Origin: Paraburkholderia piptadeniae
GTDB lineage: Bacteria; Pseudomonadota; Gammaproteobacteria; Burkholderiales; Burkholderiaceae
Reading direction: 5' to 3'
Assembly (NCBI RefSeq): GCF_900007165.1
Contig: NZ_CYGY02000009.1
Span: forward strand, 62,001-126,000
DNA length: 64,000 nt
Part shown: in pieces, positions 43,825 through 53,725 of the stretch
How the letters are laid out: each line of letters begins with the position of its first letter
Numbering within the stretch: the first letter of the stretch is position 1
Position numbers and translations under genes: made by a program
Notes under the pieces: generated by a model
What the model was told of the DNA's origin: nothing
Seen by the model: only the letters and a program-made list of their open reading frames with translations
Databases searched by the model: none

Positions 43825-45228
43825 ATGGCAAAAGAAATCGAATTTGCCGACGACGCACCCGCGTTCGCGCAGAGCCAGCTGTTCCAGGACATCAAGAACG
43901 CGGCGCACGAACATCTGCTCACGCGCATCGAGGAACTGGGCGCCGAGTTCGGCCGCTGGTCGCGCAACGCGATTCATCAGTTCGTCGATCTGGAAATGGA
44001 CAGCTTCGTGCGGCTGCGCCGGATTCCCATCAACGAGAGCGAAGTGCGGCTGATCGCGCAGGCGCTGACGAAGGAACTGGCGGGCTTCGGGCCGATCGAG
44101 GATCTGCTGGACGATCCCGCCGTCGAGGACATTCTCGTGAACGGCTACAACGACGTGTACGTGTCGCGTCAAGGCATCCTCACGAAAATTCCCGTGCGCT
44201 TTTCGGACAACGCGCATCTGCTGCGTATCGTGCGGCGCATTCTCGCGCCCATCGGCAGACGGCTCGACGAATCGAATCCGATGGTCGACGCGCGTCTGCC
44301 CGACGGCGGCCGCGTGAATGTCGTGATCGAGCCGCTGTCCATCGACGGTCCCGTCGTGTCGATCCGCAAGTTCCGCAAGGACCCGCTGCGTCCCGACGAT
44401 CTGCTCGCGAACGGCACATACAACCCCGAGATCGGCGCGCTGCTCGACGCGGCCGTGAAGGCGCGCTGCAATATCCTCGTGTCGGGCGGCACGAGCTCGG
44501 GCAAGACGTCGCTGCTCAATGCGCTCGCGTTTCATATCCCCGATGTCGAGCGCGTCGTTACGATCGAAGATACAGCCGAACTGTCGCTCAACCATCCGCA
44601 CGTGGTGCGGCTCGAAAGCCGTCCGGGCGGCTTCGACGGCAGCGGCGTCGTGACGATCCGCGACCTGTTGCGCAACACGCTGCGCATGCGCCCGGACCGC
44701 ATCATCGTCGGCGAAGTGCGCGGCGGCGAAGTGCTCGAAATGCTGCAAGCGATGAACACGGGCCATGACGGCTCGATGGGCACCGTGCACGCGAGCTCGC
44801 CGCGCGAGTGTCTCTACCGGCTCGAAATGCTCGCGGGCTTCGCGGGCTTTCAAGGCACGGAATCGAGCCTGCGCCGGCAGATCGCGAACGCGATCGACTT
44901 CATCGTGCAGATCGGGCGGCTGTCGAACGGACGGCGCCGCATCCTGTCCGTCACGGAGGTCACGGGGCTGTCGGACAACATCATCGCAACACAGGAGCTG
45001 TATCGCTACGAGCCGCTAACGACGCCCGAAGGCGAAGAGGCCGACAACTGGACGTCGCTCGGCATTCATCCGCATTCGCCGAAGCTTGCGCGGTTCAGGC
45101 AGGCGCTCGGCGGCGGCATGGGCGGCGGCATGGGCGGTGGCTTCGGCGGCGGATTCGGCGAGCCGATGACGAGCGGATTCGGTGGCGGCTTCGGCGGCAG
45201 AGGCGGCGACGGAGGCTTCAATGTCTAG
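43825..45228 (+). CDS. tadA: Tad pilus assembly ATPase TadA/CpaF
   Basis: TadA is the hexameric secretion ATPase that drives both extension and retraction of Flp pili. The 467-residue protein has the N-terminal helical region, [20 protein letters not shown], Walker A GGTSSGKT (221-228), the Asp box [20 protein letters not shown], Walker [20 protein letters not shown] and the His box [17 protein letters not shown]. The last 50 residues are a Gly-rich tail ([19 protein letters not shown], then [11 protein letters not shown]) that other TadA proteins lack or have shorter. The end overlaps tadB by eight bases, so the two are translationally coupled. Confidence 0.96.
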   Translation: MAKEIEFADDAPAFAQSQLFQDIKNAAHEHLLTRIEELGAEFGRWSRNAIHQFVDLEMDSFVRLRRIPINESEVRLIAQALTKELAGFGPIEDLLDDPAVEDILVNGYNDVYVSRQGILTKIPVRFSDNAHLLRIVRRILAPIGRRLDESNPMVDARLPDGGRVNVVIEPLSIDGPVVSIRKFRKDPLRPDDLLANGTYNPEIGALLDAAVKARCNILVSGGTSSGKTSLLNALAFHIPDVERVVTIEDTAELSLNHPHVVRLESRPGGFDGSGVVTIRDLLRNTLRMRPDRIIVGEVRGGEVLEMLQAMNTGHDGSMGTVHASSPRECLYRLEMLAGFAGFQGTESSLRRQIANAIDFIVQIGRLSNGRRRILSVTEVTGLSDNIIATQELYRYEPLTTPEGEEADNWTSLGIHPHSPKLARFRQALGGGMGGGMGGGFGGGFGEPMTSGFGGGFGGRGGDGGFNV

Positions 45229-46282
45229 CGATAGCGCCGCGCTGCTGGTTGCCGCGCTTTCGCTGCTGTGCGTGGCGGGCGCGCTGCTCGTCGTGCGGCG
45301 CGGCGCGCAACGCAAGGAGCGTGCGGGCACGGAGCGCTTCATCGACAGCCGCATGGTACAGATGGCGTCGGCTTCGGCATCGGCGGGTGCAGCGGCGGTG
45401 GGCTTGCATCCGGCGGGCATGCATCCCGTGGGCGCAACGCGCACGCAGCCACGCGCAGCGCCTCACACCACGCAGCCGATGCGCGCGCAACCGCTCACAC
45501 AGACGGCCACCGATTCGAGCCACTGGCGCAAGCTCAACGCACGCGTCGCGCTCGTGCTCGATCACTCGATGAGCCGCGCGGGGATCTCGAACGCAAAGGT
45601 CGCGGCGCTTGCCCCGGTGCTCGGCTCGCTCGCGCTGTCCGCATTCGCGGGCAGCCGCGGCGGCGCGGGCGCGTTCTTCATGACGCTCGCGATGTGCGTC
45701 GTATTGCTCCACGTGCTGATGTCGCGCCGCATCCTGAAGCGGCGTCAGACGATCGTGCGTCAGTTGCCGTCGTTTCTCGACGGCATCGTGCGCCTGATCG
45801 TGCTTGGCAACAGCGTGCCCGCTGCGTTCCAGGCATCGCTGCAGACGACGGAAGCGCCGCTGCGCCAGTGTCTCGATCACGTGTCGCGGATGCTGCGCGC
45901 CGGCGTCGAGATCGACCGCGCGCTGTATCACGTCGCGCAGGTCTACCGCACGAGCGAACTGGAGCTGGTGGGCGCGGTGCTGCGCCTGTCGGTGAAATAC
46001 GGCGGACGCGCCGACGTGATGCTCGATCGGATGGCGTCGTTCATGCGCGATCTCGAACAGGCGGAGCGCGAACTGGTTGCGTTGTCGGCGGAGACGCGGC
46101 TGTCCGCGTGGGTGTTGACGCTGCTGCCGCTCGGCATCGGCGGGTTCCTGATCTCATCGAACCCACACTACTTCGCGTGGATGTGGAACGATGCGACGGG
46201 CCGCAAGCTCGTCTGGCTCGCGTTCGCGCTGCAGATGTTCGGCGCGTTTTTGCTGTACCGCCTCGCGCGGCTGAAGGGCTGA
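45221..46282 (+). CDS. tadB: Tad inner-membrane platform protein TadB
   Basis: TadB is one of two GspF/T2SSF-type platform proteins on which TadA acts. The 353 residues have an N-terminal helix, a Gln/Thr/His-rich linker (about 50-105), two more helices, the cytoplasmic T2SSF segment (RQLPSFLDGIVRLIVLGNSV, ALYHVAQVYRTSELELVGAV, MASFMRDLEQAERELVALSA) and two closing helices (WVLTLLPLGIGGFLI, LVWLAFALQMFGAFLLY). The ATG at 45221 overlaps the tadA stop. The linker is longer and less conserved than in enterobacterial TadB. tadC follows after two bases. Confidence 0.93.
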   Translation: MSSDSAALLVAALSLLCVAGALLVVRRGAQRKERAGTERFIDSRMVQMASASASAGAAAVGLHPAGMHPVGATRTQPRAAPHTTQPMRAQPLTQTATDSSHWRKLNARVALVLDHSMSRAGISNAKVAALAPVLGSLALSAFAGSRGGAGAFFMTLAMCVVLLHVLMSRRILKRRQTIVRQLPSFLDGIVRLIVLGNSVPAAFQASLQTTEAPLRQCLDHVSRMLRAGVEIDRALYHVAQVYRTSELELVGAVLRLSVKYGGRADVMLDRMASFMRDLEQAERELVALSAETRLSAWVLTLLPLGIGGFLISSNPHYFAWMWNDATGRKLVWLAFALQMFGAFLLYRLARLKG

Positions 46283-46284
46283 CG

Positions 46285-47340
46285 ATGAGCGCGTTTTCGC
46301 TTGCTGCTCTCGCGCTCGCGTTTGCCGCGCTCGCATCGCTGCTGGCGGGCGTGACGTTATGGAAGCGCCATCTGACCGGCCGGCGCAGCGCGCGCATGCT
46401 CGCCGACGTGCTCGGTCAGCGCGCGTCGCAGGCGCAGGCGGCGGCGATGCGCGCGGCGTCGAGCGCCAATGCAGGTGCCAACGCCAACACGAGCACAACA
46501 GGGGCTGTCCACGGCGCGACGCAGCGCGATGCCGATGCCTCCGCGCAAGTCGCAAGTCCGCATCCGCTGCTGGAGCGGGCGTCGCGCGCGGGCATGCGCT
46601 GGCTCGATTCGCCGCTTGGCCGCCATGTCGTCGCCGATGAGGACCGGCGCCTGCTCGAGCAGTGCGGATTCGTCGACGCGCGGGCGCGAGGCCTGTTCCT
46701 CTTTGCGCGGATTGGCGGCGCGCTTTTGCTGCCGCTCGCAGCGCTCGCGCTGATGGGCTTCGAGCTGCATGGACCGCGCGCGCCCGCCGTCGTCGTGATC
46801 GCGCTGCTCGCGGGCTTCATGTTGCCGAAGATCGCCGTGCAGCGGCGCGCGACCGCGCGGCGCGCGGCCGTCGTCGACGAACTGCCGATGCTCGTCGATC
46901 TGCTGCGCCTGCTGCAAGGCGTCGGCCTGTCGCTCGATCAGAGCCTGCAGGTGATGGTCAACGATTTTCGCGGCGTGCTGCCCGTGCTGTCCGGCGAACT
47001 CGCGATCGCGCAGCGTCAGGCCGCGGCGGGCCGCACGCGTGAGCAGTCGTTGCAGCGCCTCGCGTCGAGCTATGCGAACGAAGACCTGCGCGCGATCGTG
47101 CGTCTGTTGATCCAGGTGGACCGCCACGGCGGCGCGGTGCAGGAGCCGCTCAGGCAGTTCGGCGACCGTCTGCGCGAAGCGCGCCGCTCGATGCTGCGCG
47201 AACGGATCGGCCGTCTCACCGTGAAGATGACAGGCGTGATGGTGGTGACGCTTCTGCCCGCACTGCTGATCGTGACGGCAGGGCCGGGCGTGCTCGCCGT
47301 CGTGCATTCGCTGGCGGCATCGTCAGCCGTGCATCGCTAG
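46285..47340 (+). CDS. tadC: Tad inner-membrane platform protein TadC
   Basis: TadC pairs with TadB in the inner-membrane platform. The 351-residue product has an N-terminal helix (1-22), an Ala/Asn/Thr-rich linker (about 50-95), two helices (LFLFARIGGALLLPLAALAL, APAVVVIALLAGFMLPKI), the T2SSF segment (VDELPMLVDLLRLLQGVGLS, LIQVDRHGGAVQEPLRQFGD) and a last helix near 320-345. The ATG at 46285 is two bases after tadB; the long open frame upstream in this register is the tadB shadow. tadD follows after 14 bases. Confidence 0.93.
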   Translation: MSAFSLAALALAFAALASLLAGVTLWKRHLTGRRSARMLADVLGQRASQAQAAAMRAASSANAGANANTSTTGAVHGATQRDADASAQVASPHPLLERASRAGMRWLDSPLGRHVVADEDRRLLEQCGFVDARARGLFLFARIGGALLLPLAALALMGFELHGPRAPAVVVIALLAGFMLPKIAVQRRATARRAAVVDELPMLVDLLRLLQGVGLSLDQSLQVMVNDFRGVLPVLSGELAIAQRQAAAGRTREQSLQRLASSYANEDLRAIVRLLIQVDRHGGAVQEPLRQFGDRLREARRSMLRERIGRLTVKMTGVMVVTLLPALLIVTAGPGVLAVVHSLAASSAVHR

Positions 47341-47354
47341 GGATACGAAACATC

Positions 47355-48215
47355 ATGGACGATCGAATGAACCCATCTCGCCGCACGGTGCGCGCACATG
47401 CGATCCGGCTCGCTGCGCTTGCCGCTGTCTGTGGGCTTCTCGGCGCGTGCGCCGTGAAGGAAGCGGGCTATGGCGTCGGCGTGCAGGCCGAGCGCGAAGC
47501 GAAGCTCCAGCAGTCCGCGCGCGATGCCGCGCCTGATACGCCCGGCATGTATCTCGGCCTGATCGACGGGATGCAGCGGCAGGGGCTGTATTACGCATCG
47601 CTCGCGCATATCGACGCGTACGAAAAACAGTACGGCGCGTCGCCCGATTCGATCCTGCTGCGCGCCGACGCATTGCGCACGACCGATCAGCCCGCGGCGA
47701 GCGCAGCCGCCTACACGCAATTGCTGAACACGCCGCTCGCGGCGCGCGGCTATCGCGGGCTAGGTCTGCTGGCGGGCGCGTCGGGCGATTTCGAACGTGC
47801 GTCGCAGGCGCTGGAGACGGCCGTCGAGCTTGCGCCGACGGATGTCGCGACGCTCTCCGATCTCGGCTACGCGCGGCTGCGCGCGGGCGATATCGCGGGC
47901 GCGCGCGTACCGCTGATGAAGGCCGCCGAACTCGACGGACACAACCAGAAGGTGATTGGCAACGTGGTGCTGTACCTGCTCGCCGACGGGCAGACGGCGC
48001 GCGCGCAGGCGCTCATCAAGGACCAGAAGATCGCGCCGGACGTGCGCACGCAGATTCGCGACGAAGCGGCGAAGGTGACGGCCGCGAGCCGCGCGCGCCG
48101 GAACAGCGAGCCGCGCGCGCAGAAGCCGCACGCGGCGTCTGCATCCGGTGGGCCCGTCGCGAGCGTTCAGGACGTCGATCAGTCGCAGCGCATGCTGCAA
48201 CGGTTTGCACAGTGA
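47355..48215 (+). CDS. tadD: Tad pilus lipoprotein with TPR repeats, TadD
   Basis: TadD is a periplasmic TPR lipoprotein thought to act as pilotin or assembly factor for the secretin. The 286 residues have a lipoprotein signal (RLAALAAVCGLLGAC, lipidated near Cys32), then TPR-like helical repeats from about 60 to 230, including ILLRADALRTTDQPAASAAA, ASQALETAVELAPTDVATLS and GYARLRAGDIAGARVPLMKA. The C terminus is Arg/Ala/His-rich. Length and placement after tadC are usual. It ends 47 bases before the DUF3613 gene. Confidence 0.9.
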   Translation: MDDRMNPSRRTVRAHAIRLAALAAVCGLLGACAVKEAGYGVGVQAEREAKLQQSARDAAPDTPGMYLGLIDGMQRQGLYYASLAHIDAYEKQYGASPDSILLRADALRTTDQPAASAAAYTQLLNTPLAARGYRGLGLLAGASGDFERASQALETAVELAPTDVATLSDLGYARLRAGDIAGARVPLMKAAELDGHNQKVIGNVVLYLLADGQTARAQALIKDQKIAPDVRTQIRDEAAKVTAASRARRNSEPRAQKPHAASASGGPVASVQDVDQSQRMLQRFAQ

Positions 48216-48262
48216 AGGCGCGCGTGACGCGATTGACGGGCTGCGAGGCAAAGGAGCGAACG

Positions 48263-48649
48263 ATGAAAACGGCTATGGGATGGCGAGGTGTCGCGGCAGC
48301 GTGCTGGGTAACGGCGGCAGCCTGTTGCGTAATGGGCAGCGCATGTGCGCAGGACGCGAGCAATGGCACGGCGAGCGCCAGCGTGAATGGCAGCGCGAGC
48401 AGCGCAGGCGCACCCATGCTCGCCAGCGAAATAGGCCACTCGACCCACGACTGGCTCGACCTGCAGCGCAGCGGCGCGGCGGCTGCCCCCGCGCTGCCGA
48501 TGCTCGGCGAAGAAGCGGGCCTCGCGTATCAGCGCTACATGGACTCGTTCAGGACGAAGATTCCCGCATCGTTTGGTTCGTCGTTGAACGGAAACGGCAA
48601 CATGCTGCACGTCGATTACACGAACGTCGGCGGGGCGTCGCAGAACTGA
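48263..48649 (+). CDS. DUF3613 secreted protein of the Tad locus
   Basis: The 128-residue product has a signal peptide (AACWVTAAACCVMGSACAQ cleavage region) and a C-terminal DUF3613 segment: SEIGHSTHDWLDLQRSG, PMLGEEAGLAYQRYMDSFRT and IPASFGSSLN. This family is found almost only inside Burkholderiaceae Tad loci between tadD and tadG. AAAGGAGCG before the ATG at 48263 decides the start against a GTG at 48212. It probably acts in the periplasm during pilus assembly; no role is proven. No CpaD/RcpB homologue is present in the locus, so it may take that place, which is inference. Confidence 0.8.
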   Translation: MKTAMGWRGVAAACWVTAAACCVMGSACAQDASNGTASASVNGSASSAGAPMLASEIGHSTHDWLDLQRSGAAAAPALPMLGEEAGLAYQRYMDSFRTKIPASFGSSLNGNGNMLHVDYTNVGGASQN

Positions 48650-48650
48650 G

Positions 48651-50459
48651 ATGGCGTTGACAGACATTCGTTGCCGTCCGTCGATGCCGTTGCGGCGAGA
48701 GCGCTTCCTTCGCGCGAGCGTGCGCCGTCAGCGCGGCGCGGCGGCCGTGCTGGCGGCCGTGTGGATCGGCGCGGCCGTTGCCGCGCTGGGCGTGATCGAC
48801 GTCGGCAACGTGTACCTCGTGCGCCGTCAGTTGCAGCGCGCGGCCGACATGGCCGCCGTCGCGGGCGCGCAGACCATCGGCATGGCGGGCGGCTGCGCGA
48901 CGGCGACGGCCTCCGCGCGACAGAGCGCGGCACAGAACGGCTACAAGGGCACGGACCCAGTCAGTGTCCTATGCGGCAGATGGAGCGCGACGGGCGGCGC
49001 CGCGCAATTCGATACGTCGGGCGCGGCGCCGTTGAACGCAGTGCAGGTAACGGCCACGCAAAGCGTGCGTCACTTCTTCATCGGGCCCGCGCGCGACGTA
49101 CAGGCGGTCGCAACGGCAAAAGCCGTCGATACCGCGTCGTTCGCGCTGTCGACGAGCCTCGCCACGCTGTCAGGCGGCGCGATCAACGGATTGCTGGGCG
49201 CGCTGCTCGGCGCGAACGTGTCGCTGGATGTCGCGGCATGGCAGGCGCTCGCTTCCGCGAACGTGAAGCTCGGCGATCTGGCGACGCAGCTCGGCGTGGC
49301 CTCGATGAACGATCTGCTCGATTCGAACACGACCGTCGCCGATCTTGCGGGCGCGATGGCGACGGTATTGAGCCGCAACCGCGCCGCGAGCGCGAGTGTG
49401 ACGTCGGCGCTCGCCACGATCCAGGCGGCGGCGAACGGCGGGCCGAAGCTCGCGCTCGGAGACAGCGCGGGCGCGCCTGGACTGCTCGCGATCGGGCTCG
49501 CCGATAAGCAGGCGGCCGCGTCCGCGACGATCAGCGCGCTCGATGCACTGCTCGTCGCCGCTGAACTCGCGCATGGCAACTCGGCTCTCGATCTGGGCGC
49601 GGCGCTCGATCCGTCGGCGATACCGGGCGTCACGCTGCCGGTCGGCCTGACGGCGAAGGCCGCAATCCTTCAGCCGCCCGTGATCGCAGTAGGCGAAGCG
49701 GGCGTGGACAGCAGCGCCAACTACCGCACGAGCGCGCACGCCGCACAGGTGCGCGTGTATCTGGACCTCAAGTTGCAGGTGCCGCCGATCCTGCTGCTGC
49801 CCGGCGTGACCGTCGATCTGCCGCTCTATGTCGAAGCCGCGCAGGGAACGGCGGATCTGGCCGCGACGCAGTGCGCGGCATCGAGGGCGGCGAGCACGAG
49901 CACAATCGTCGTGCACACTGGCATCGCGAACGCATGCATTGGCGGCGATGCCGCGTCGAACATGAGCAACCCGACGTCGCCGTCGACGTGCCAGCAGCCG
50001 GCCACGATCGCATCGCTGACGGTGCCGCTGCTTCTGACGTCCGTGTCGGCGAATATCAATGTCGGCGGCTTTTCGCCGCCGTCGGGTCTGCCGGCCACGC
50101 TGCAGGCCGCGGAGCCGGCGACGCTCACGTTCAACGGCGTCGCAGGTGACGCCGACGACTATCAATCGGCCAACACCAACGGCCTTGGCTCGGCGACGAG
50201 CGGACTGCTGGCCCAACTCGCGGCACGACTGGAACAGCCGGACACGCTCTTCGTGACAGTGGGCGGCGCCACGGCGAATCCGGCGGTGTCGAGCGCGGTG
50301 CAGCCGCTGCTGACCTTTCTGGTCGGCGCGCTGACGCCGCTCCTCAACGGACTCGACACGCTGCTCGTCCCGCTTTTGCAGCTGCTCGGCGCGCAGGTCG
50401 GCGTGAGCACGGTCCACGCGATCTCGCAGACGTGCAGCGACGCGCGGCTCGTCAACTGA
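48651..50459 (+). CDS. tadG: TadG-like pseudopilin with long Ala-rich periplasmic region
   Basis: TadG is an inner-membrane-anchored minor pilin of the Tad system. The 602-residue product has the pseudopilin start RQRGAAAVLAAVWIGAAVAA (cleavage and Glu-less helix, a common TadG variant) followed by LQRAADMAAVAGAQTIGMA, then a long low-complexity Ala/Gly/Ser/Thr region with a repeated LATLSGGAINGLLGALLGAN-like pattern. Cys are few: GGCATATAS, SVLCGR, AATQCAAS, NACIGG, PSTCQQP. Its ATG overlaps the stop of the DUF3613 gene. It closes the assembly genes; the regulator follows after 70 bases. Confidence 0.85.
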   Translation: MALTDIRCRPSMPLRRERFLRASVRRQRGAAAVLAAVWIGAAVAALGVIDVGNVYLVRRQLQRAADMAAVAGAQTIGMAGGCATATASARQSAAQNGYKGTDPVSVLCGRWSATGGAAQFDTSGAAPLNAVQVTATQSVRHFFIGPARDVQAVATAKAVDTASFALSTSLATLSGGAINGLLGALLGANVSLDVAAWQALASANVKLGDLATQLGVASMNDLLDSNTTVADLAGAMATVLSRNRAASASVTSALATIQAAANGGPKLALGDSAGAPGLLAIGLADKQAAASATISALDALLVAAELAHGNSALDLGAALDPSAIPGVTLPVGLTAKAAILQPPVIAVGEAGVDSSANYRTSAHAAQVRVYLDLKLQVPPILLLPGVTVDLPLYVEAAQGTADLAATQCAASRAASTSTIVVHTGIANACIGGDAASNMSNPTSPSTCQQPATIASLTVPLLLTSVSANINVGGFSPPSGLPATLQAAEPATLTFNGVAGDADDYQSANTNGLGSATSGLLAQLAARLEQPDTLFVTVGGATANPAVSSAVQPLLTFLVGALTPLLNGLDTLLVPLLQLLGAQVGVSTVHAISQTCSDARLVN

Positions 50460-50529
50460 ACAGATCAACGGATCAACAGAAAACGCCCATGGCCATCCCA
50501 TCAATCGAAGGTGAACGGATTCTTCGCCT

Positions 50530-51921
50530 ATGAGAACCACGACCAGGATCGAGGAGCTGGACCTGTATGTCTGGGAAGGCAAGGCCGATATCGTCGATCG
50601 CGTCGCGCGCTGCATGGCGAGCTTTGACGTCGAAGTGATTCGCGCCGACGATATCGCGCTCTCGCCGGAGCGCACGTCGGCGCGACCGTCGCTCGCGATC
50701 ATCAGCGTGTCGGTGATCGATACAGCGGGCTTCGCCGTGCGCGATCTGCAGGCGACGCACGCGATGCCCGTGATCTGGGTCGGCGCGGCGCCACGCGACC
50801 ACGATCCGGCGATGTTCCCCGCCGAGTACTCGCACGTGCTGCCGCTCGACTTCACGTGCGCCGAGTTGCGCGGCATGGTGTCGAAGCTTGTCGCGCAACT
50901 GCGCGCGCATTCGGCGCAGACGCTCGATTCGGGCGCGCTCGTCGCGAACTCCGAATGCATGCAGGCGCTGCTGCACGAAGTCGAAACATTCGCCGACTGC
51001 GATACGAGCGTGCTCGTGCATGGCGAAACGGGCGTCGGCAAGGAGCGCATCGCGCAACTGCTGCACGAAAAACATTCGCGCTACGGGCAGGGACCGTTCG
51101 TCGCGGTGAATTGCGGCGCGATTCCTGACGGGCTGTTCGAATCGCTCTTTTTCGGACACTCGAAAGGGTCGTTCACGGGCGCCGTCGGCGCGCACAAGGG
51201 CTATTTCGAGCAGGCCGACGGCGGCACGCTATTCCTCGACGAAATCGGCGATCTGCCGCTGTATCAGCAGGTCAAGCTGTTGCGCGTGCTCGAGGACAGC
51301 GCCGTCACGCGCATCGGCTCGGCGACGCCCGTGAAGCTCGACTTCCGGCTCGTCGCGGCGACCAACAGGAACCTGCCGCAGCTCGTGAAGGACGGCACGT
51401 TCCGCGCGGACCTGTACTACCGGCTCGCGGTGATCGAACTGAGGATTCCGTCGCTGGAAGAGCGGGGCGCCGTCGACAAGATCGCGATCTTCAAGGCTTT
51501 CATTGCGGCCGTCGTCGGCGCCGAGCGGCTCGCGACGCTGTCCGACCTTCCGTATTGGCTTGCGGACGCCGTCGCCGATACGTATTTTCCCGGCAACGTG
51601 CGCGAACTGCGCAATCTCGCCGAACGGATCGGCGTGACCGTGCGGCAGATCGGCGCGTGGGACGCGGCGCGGCTGCACCGGCTGCTGGCGATCGCGCGCA
51701 GCAGCCAGCCCGTGCCCGCCGAGAGCGCGGCGGAAGTGCTCGTCGACCGCAGCAAATGGGACATGGCCGAACGCAGCCGCGTGATCGCGGCGCTCGATGC
51801 GAACAGCTGGCGCCGCCAGGACACGGCGCACTATCTCGGGATCAGCCGCAAGGTGCTGTGGGAGAAGATGCGCAAGTACCAGATTTTCGACGAGGAACCC
51901 GAAGCGCGCGAAAGTGAGTAA
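50530..51921 (+). CDS. Sigma-54-dependent regulator with degenerate receiver
   Basis: The 463-residue protein has three parts. Residues 1-125 fold like a receiver but lack the phospho-accepting Asp (the beta-3 position reads [11 protein letters not shown]) and the conserved Lys, so it is a pseudo-receiver of the FleQ/VpsR type. Residues 140-370 are the AAA+ sigma-54 domain: Walker A GETGVGKE (165-172), the sigma-54 contact loop GSFTGA (213-218, one substitution from GAFTGA) and Walker [18 protein letters not shown]. Residues 430-455 are a Fis-type HTH. It directly follows tadG, so it is the likely activator of this Tad locus, probably sensing a ligand rather than a kinase. Confidence 0.9.
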   Translation: MRTTTRIEELDLYVWEGKADIVDRVARCMASFDVEVIRADDIALSPERTSARPSLAIISVSVIDTAGFAVRDLQATHAMPVIWVGAAPRDHDPAMFPAEYSHVLPLDFTCAELRGMVSKLVAQLRAHSAQTLDSGALVANSECMQALLHEVETFADCDTSVLVHGETGVGKERIAQLLHEKHSRYGQGPFVAVNCGAIPDGLFESLFFGHSKGSFTGAVGAHKGYFEQADGGTLFLDEIGDLPLYQQVKLLRVLEDSAVTRIGSATPVKLDFRLVAATNRNLPQLVKDGTFRADLYYRLAVIELRIPSLEERGAVDKIAIFKAFIAAVVGAERLATLSDLPYWLADAVADTYFPGNVRELRNLAERIGVTVRQIGAWDAARLHRLLAIARSSQPVPAESAAEVLVDRSKWDMAERSRVIAALDANSWRRQDTAHYLGISRKVLWEKMRKYQIFDEEPEARESE

Positions 51922-51968
51922 TAATTAGCCGGTTTTGCAAAACTACAACACGATACGGGCAGAATTAC

Positions 51969-52667
51969 ATGGACCAGAAGTCGAAAGTTCGACACATCGC
52001 GCTGTCGGCATGCATTCTTTTCGGGGCTGTTCACGCAACACACGCGCAGGCTTCAGAGGAAAACGGCGCAGTGCTTGCCGCCACCGCCGCCACCGCCGTG
52101 GCTCCCGCCTCATCGGCGGGTCAAACGCTTGCACTCACGCCCGACGAGGCCAGGCAGTCAGCGACGGGCAACGTCGCGGAACTGCAACAGATGATCCACG
52201 GCGGCGACATCGCTGAATTGCGCACGACATACAACGGCAGCTACGGGGCAAGCCTGCTGTTCAACGCGAAGGAGATGACGTACTACGTCGCGCTGTTCCA
52301 GCAGAAGAACTTCTGGCGCGTCATCAAGACGCAAGACGACGTGCGCGCCGAGCAGATCTATCGCGACTTCGCGCGCCAGACGGTGCAACTGTCCGACATC
52401 GAAATTCGCCGCGCGAGACTCGAAGCGCAAAAGGCGTATACGGATCGCCTCGTCGCGCTGTCGCAGGAACGCGCGAACCGTCTGCAAGCCGACCTGAATG
52501 TCGCGCACGAGCAGCAGACCATCGTCAACAGCATGCAGCAGCAGACCCGCGCGGAAGCGGCGACGCTTGCGCAGCAAAAGGTGCAGGCGCAGGAGCAGTT
52601 GCGCGCCGCGCAGCGCCAGGTGCGCGATCTGCAGCGGCAACTCGAAAGCGGGTTGCCTGCGCACTGA
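51969..52667 (+). CDS. DUF2968 secreted coiled-coil protein
   Basis: The 232-residue product has a signal peptide (ACILFGAVHATHAQA), a short variable part, then the DUF2968 domain: GNVAELQQMIHGGDIAELRT, TYYVALFQQKNFWRVIKTQD and a C-terminal coiled coil (about 135-225) of Gln/Arg/Ala heptads. The family is known mainly from Burkholderiaceae and is often near Tad or type VI genes; no function is established. It begins 48 bases after the sigma-54 regulator and may be co-transcribed with it. Confidence 0.85.
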   Translation: MDQKSKVRHIALSACILFGAVHATHAQASEENGAVLAATAATAVAPASSAGQTLALTPDEARQSATGNVAELQQMIHGGDIAELRTTYNGSYGASLLFNAKEMTYYVALFQQKNFWRVIKTQDDVRAEQIYRDFARQTVQLSDIEIRRARLEAQKAYTDRLVALSQERANRLQADLNVAHEQQTIVNSMQQQTRAEAATLAQQKVQAQEQLRAAQRQVRDLQRQLESGLPAH

Positions 52668-52904
52668 TTTCGTGCGGCCACTTCTGTGCGAGCCGCGCAA
52701 GCCTTTTGTGGTCGCGCGGCTTGTTCACGGGTCGTTCGCGGCTCGCTCGCCGATCGGCGTCGCCGGAGATCATGCGCGTGTTTGCGTGCGTGTTTTGTGC
52801 GCGATCGTTCACGCGTCCTAGGCGCCATTGCCTGAATGCGCGGACCGCGAGCGCATTATTGCCGCGCGCGCGTCGGACTGCTCGCTCCTGTTCGAAAGCC
52901 GCTC

Positions 52905-53075
52905 TCAACGCGACTTCTTCTGCTTGCGCTGATGGCTCCCTTCGTCGGGTTCGTCGGGATCGACGGCGATCGGATCGCTCGCGGGAAAGGTTTCTTCGAG
53001 CGCCTCGTCGAGGCGATCCTCCGTGGTGTGGGGTTCCTCGGCTGGCTTCGGTGCTTTCGGCTTCGTGTTTGACAT
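52905..53075 (-). CDS. Small conserved protein, 56 aa, with FPASDP motif
   Basis: The product is MSNTKPKAPKPAEEPHTTED followed by RLDEALEETFPASDPIAVDP and an acidic-then-basic end (DEPDEGSHQRKQKKSR). The LDEALEESFPASDP-like motif marks a widespread family of tiny, disordered proteins in proteobacteria; their role is unknown. It is too short for most ORF callers. GGAGC lies nine bases before the ATG at 53075, and codon use is native. Its stop converges with the upstream gene region; no partner is visible. Confidence 0.7.
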   Translation of the reverse strand: MSNTKPKAPKPAEEPHTTEDRLDEALEETFPASDPIAVDPDEPDEGSHQRKQKKSR

Positions 53076-53350
53076 GACGTGCTCCGCTATGACGTTCTAC
53101 GGTATCGAGCAATCAGAATAGCTCAATCGCGCGAACGCGACCGCCTCGCCGAATGGCATAGGACGATGCGCATGCGCACTCGTCGCGCGCGCCGTCATTC
53201 GACATTCGGAAAGCGTCATGAAGTGGCAATAGGCAGAAGAGGCTGTCGATGCAGGCCGATGGAATTGCTCGCCTGACGATTCGTTCTTTCCGCATCGGGA
53301 CGGCGGCGCGCGCAGCGTGCCGATGTGGCGGCGGACATGCGAGGAGACCC

Positions 53351-53593
53351 ATGCAACCGGACGGATATCACAGCAGGAGGCAGCGCCTGCACGCGACGCA
53401 CTTCGTCGAATCGGAATTGCAGCATCTGGAATGGGCGACGCGTCAACCGATGATGCGCAGGCTCAACGCACGCTATTGGCGTCGCAGGGTGCTGGAAGTG
53501 AAGGGCGGCTATGAGTTGACCGCGCAGCAGGGCGTGCGGATCGAGAGGATGCTGAAGCAGCTGGCCGATCGCGCCGGCTCGTCCGTCGCTTGA
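53351..53593 (+). CDS. Small hypothetical protein, 80 aa, basic
   Basis: The product starts MQPDGYHSRRQRLHATHFVE and continues SELQHLEWATRQPMMRRLNARYWRRRV before ending LTAQQGVRIERMLKQLADRA. It is rich in Arg, His and Gln and has no signal or membrane helix, so it is cytosolic and could bind nucleic acid. No family is recognised. GAGGAG before the ATG decides the start; longer frames lack one. It stands between two minus-strand genes. Confidence 0.5.
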   Translation: MQPDGYHSRRQRLHATHFVESELQHLEWATRQPMMRRLNARYWRRRVLEVKGGYELTAQQGVRIERMLKQLADRAGSSVA

Positions 53594-53725
53594 AACGCCG
53601 GCGCGCCGCGCGCGCCGGTTCTCGACGTGTCGCCGCCCGTTCGTTCGGCGGCTCGTTCGGCCGCTCATCGAGCGCGGCGCGTTGGGTGGTGGCTTTGGGG
53701 TGGGCTATCGGGCGGCTCGGGCCGC

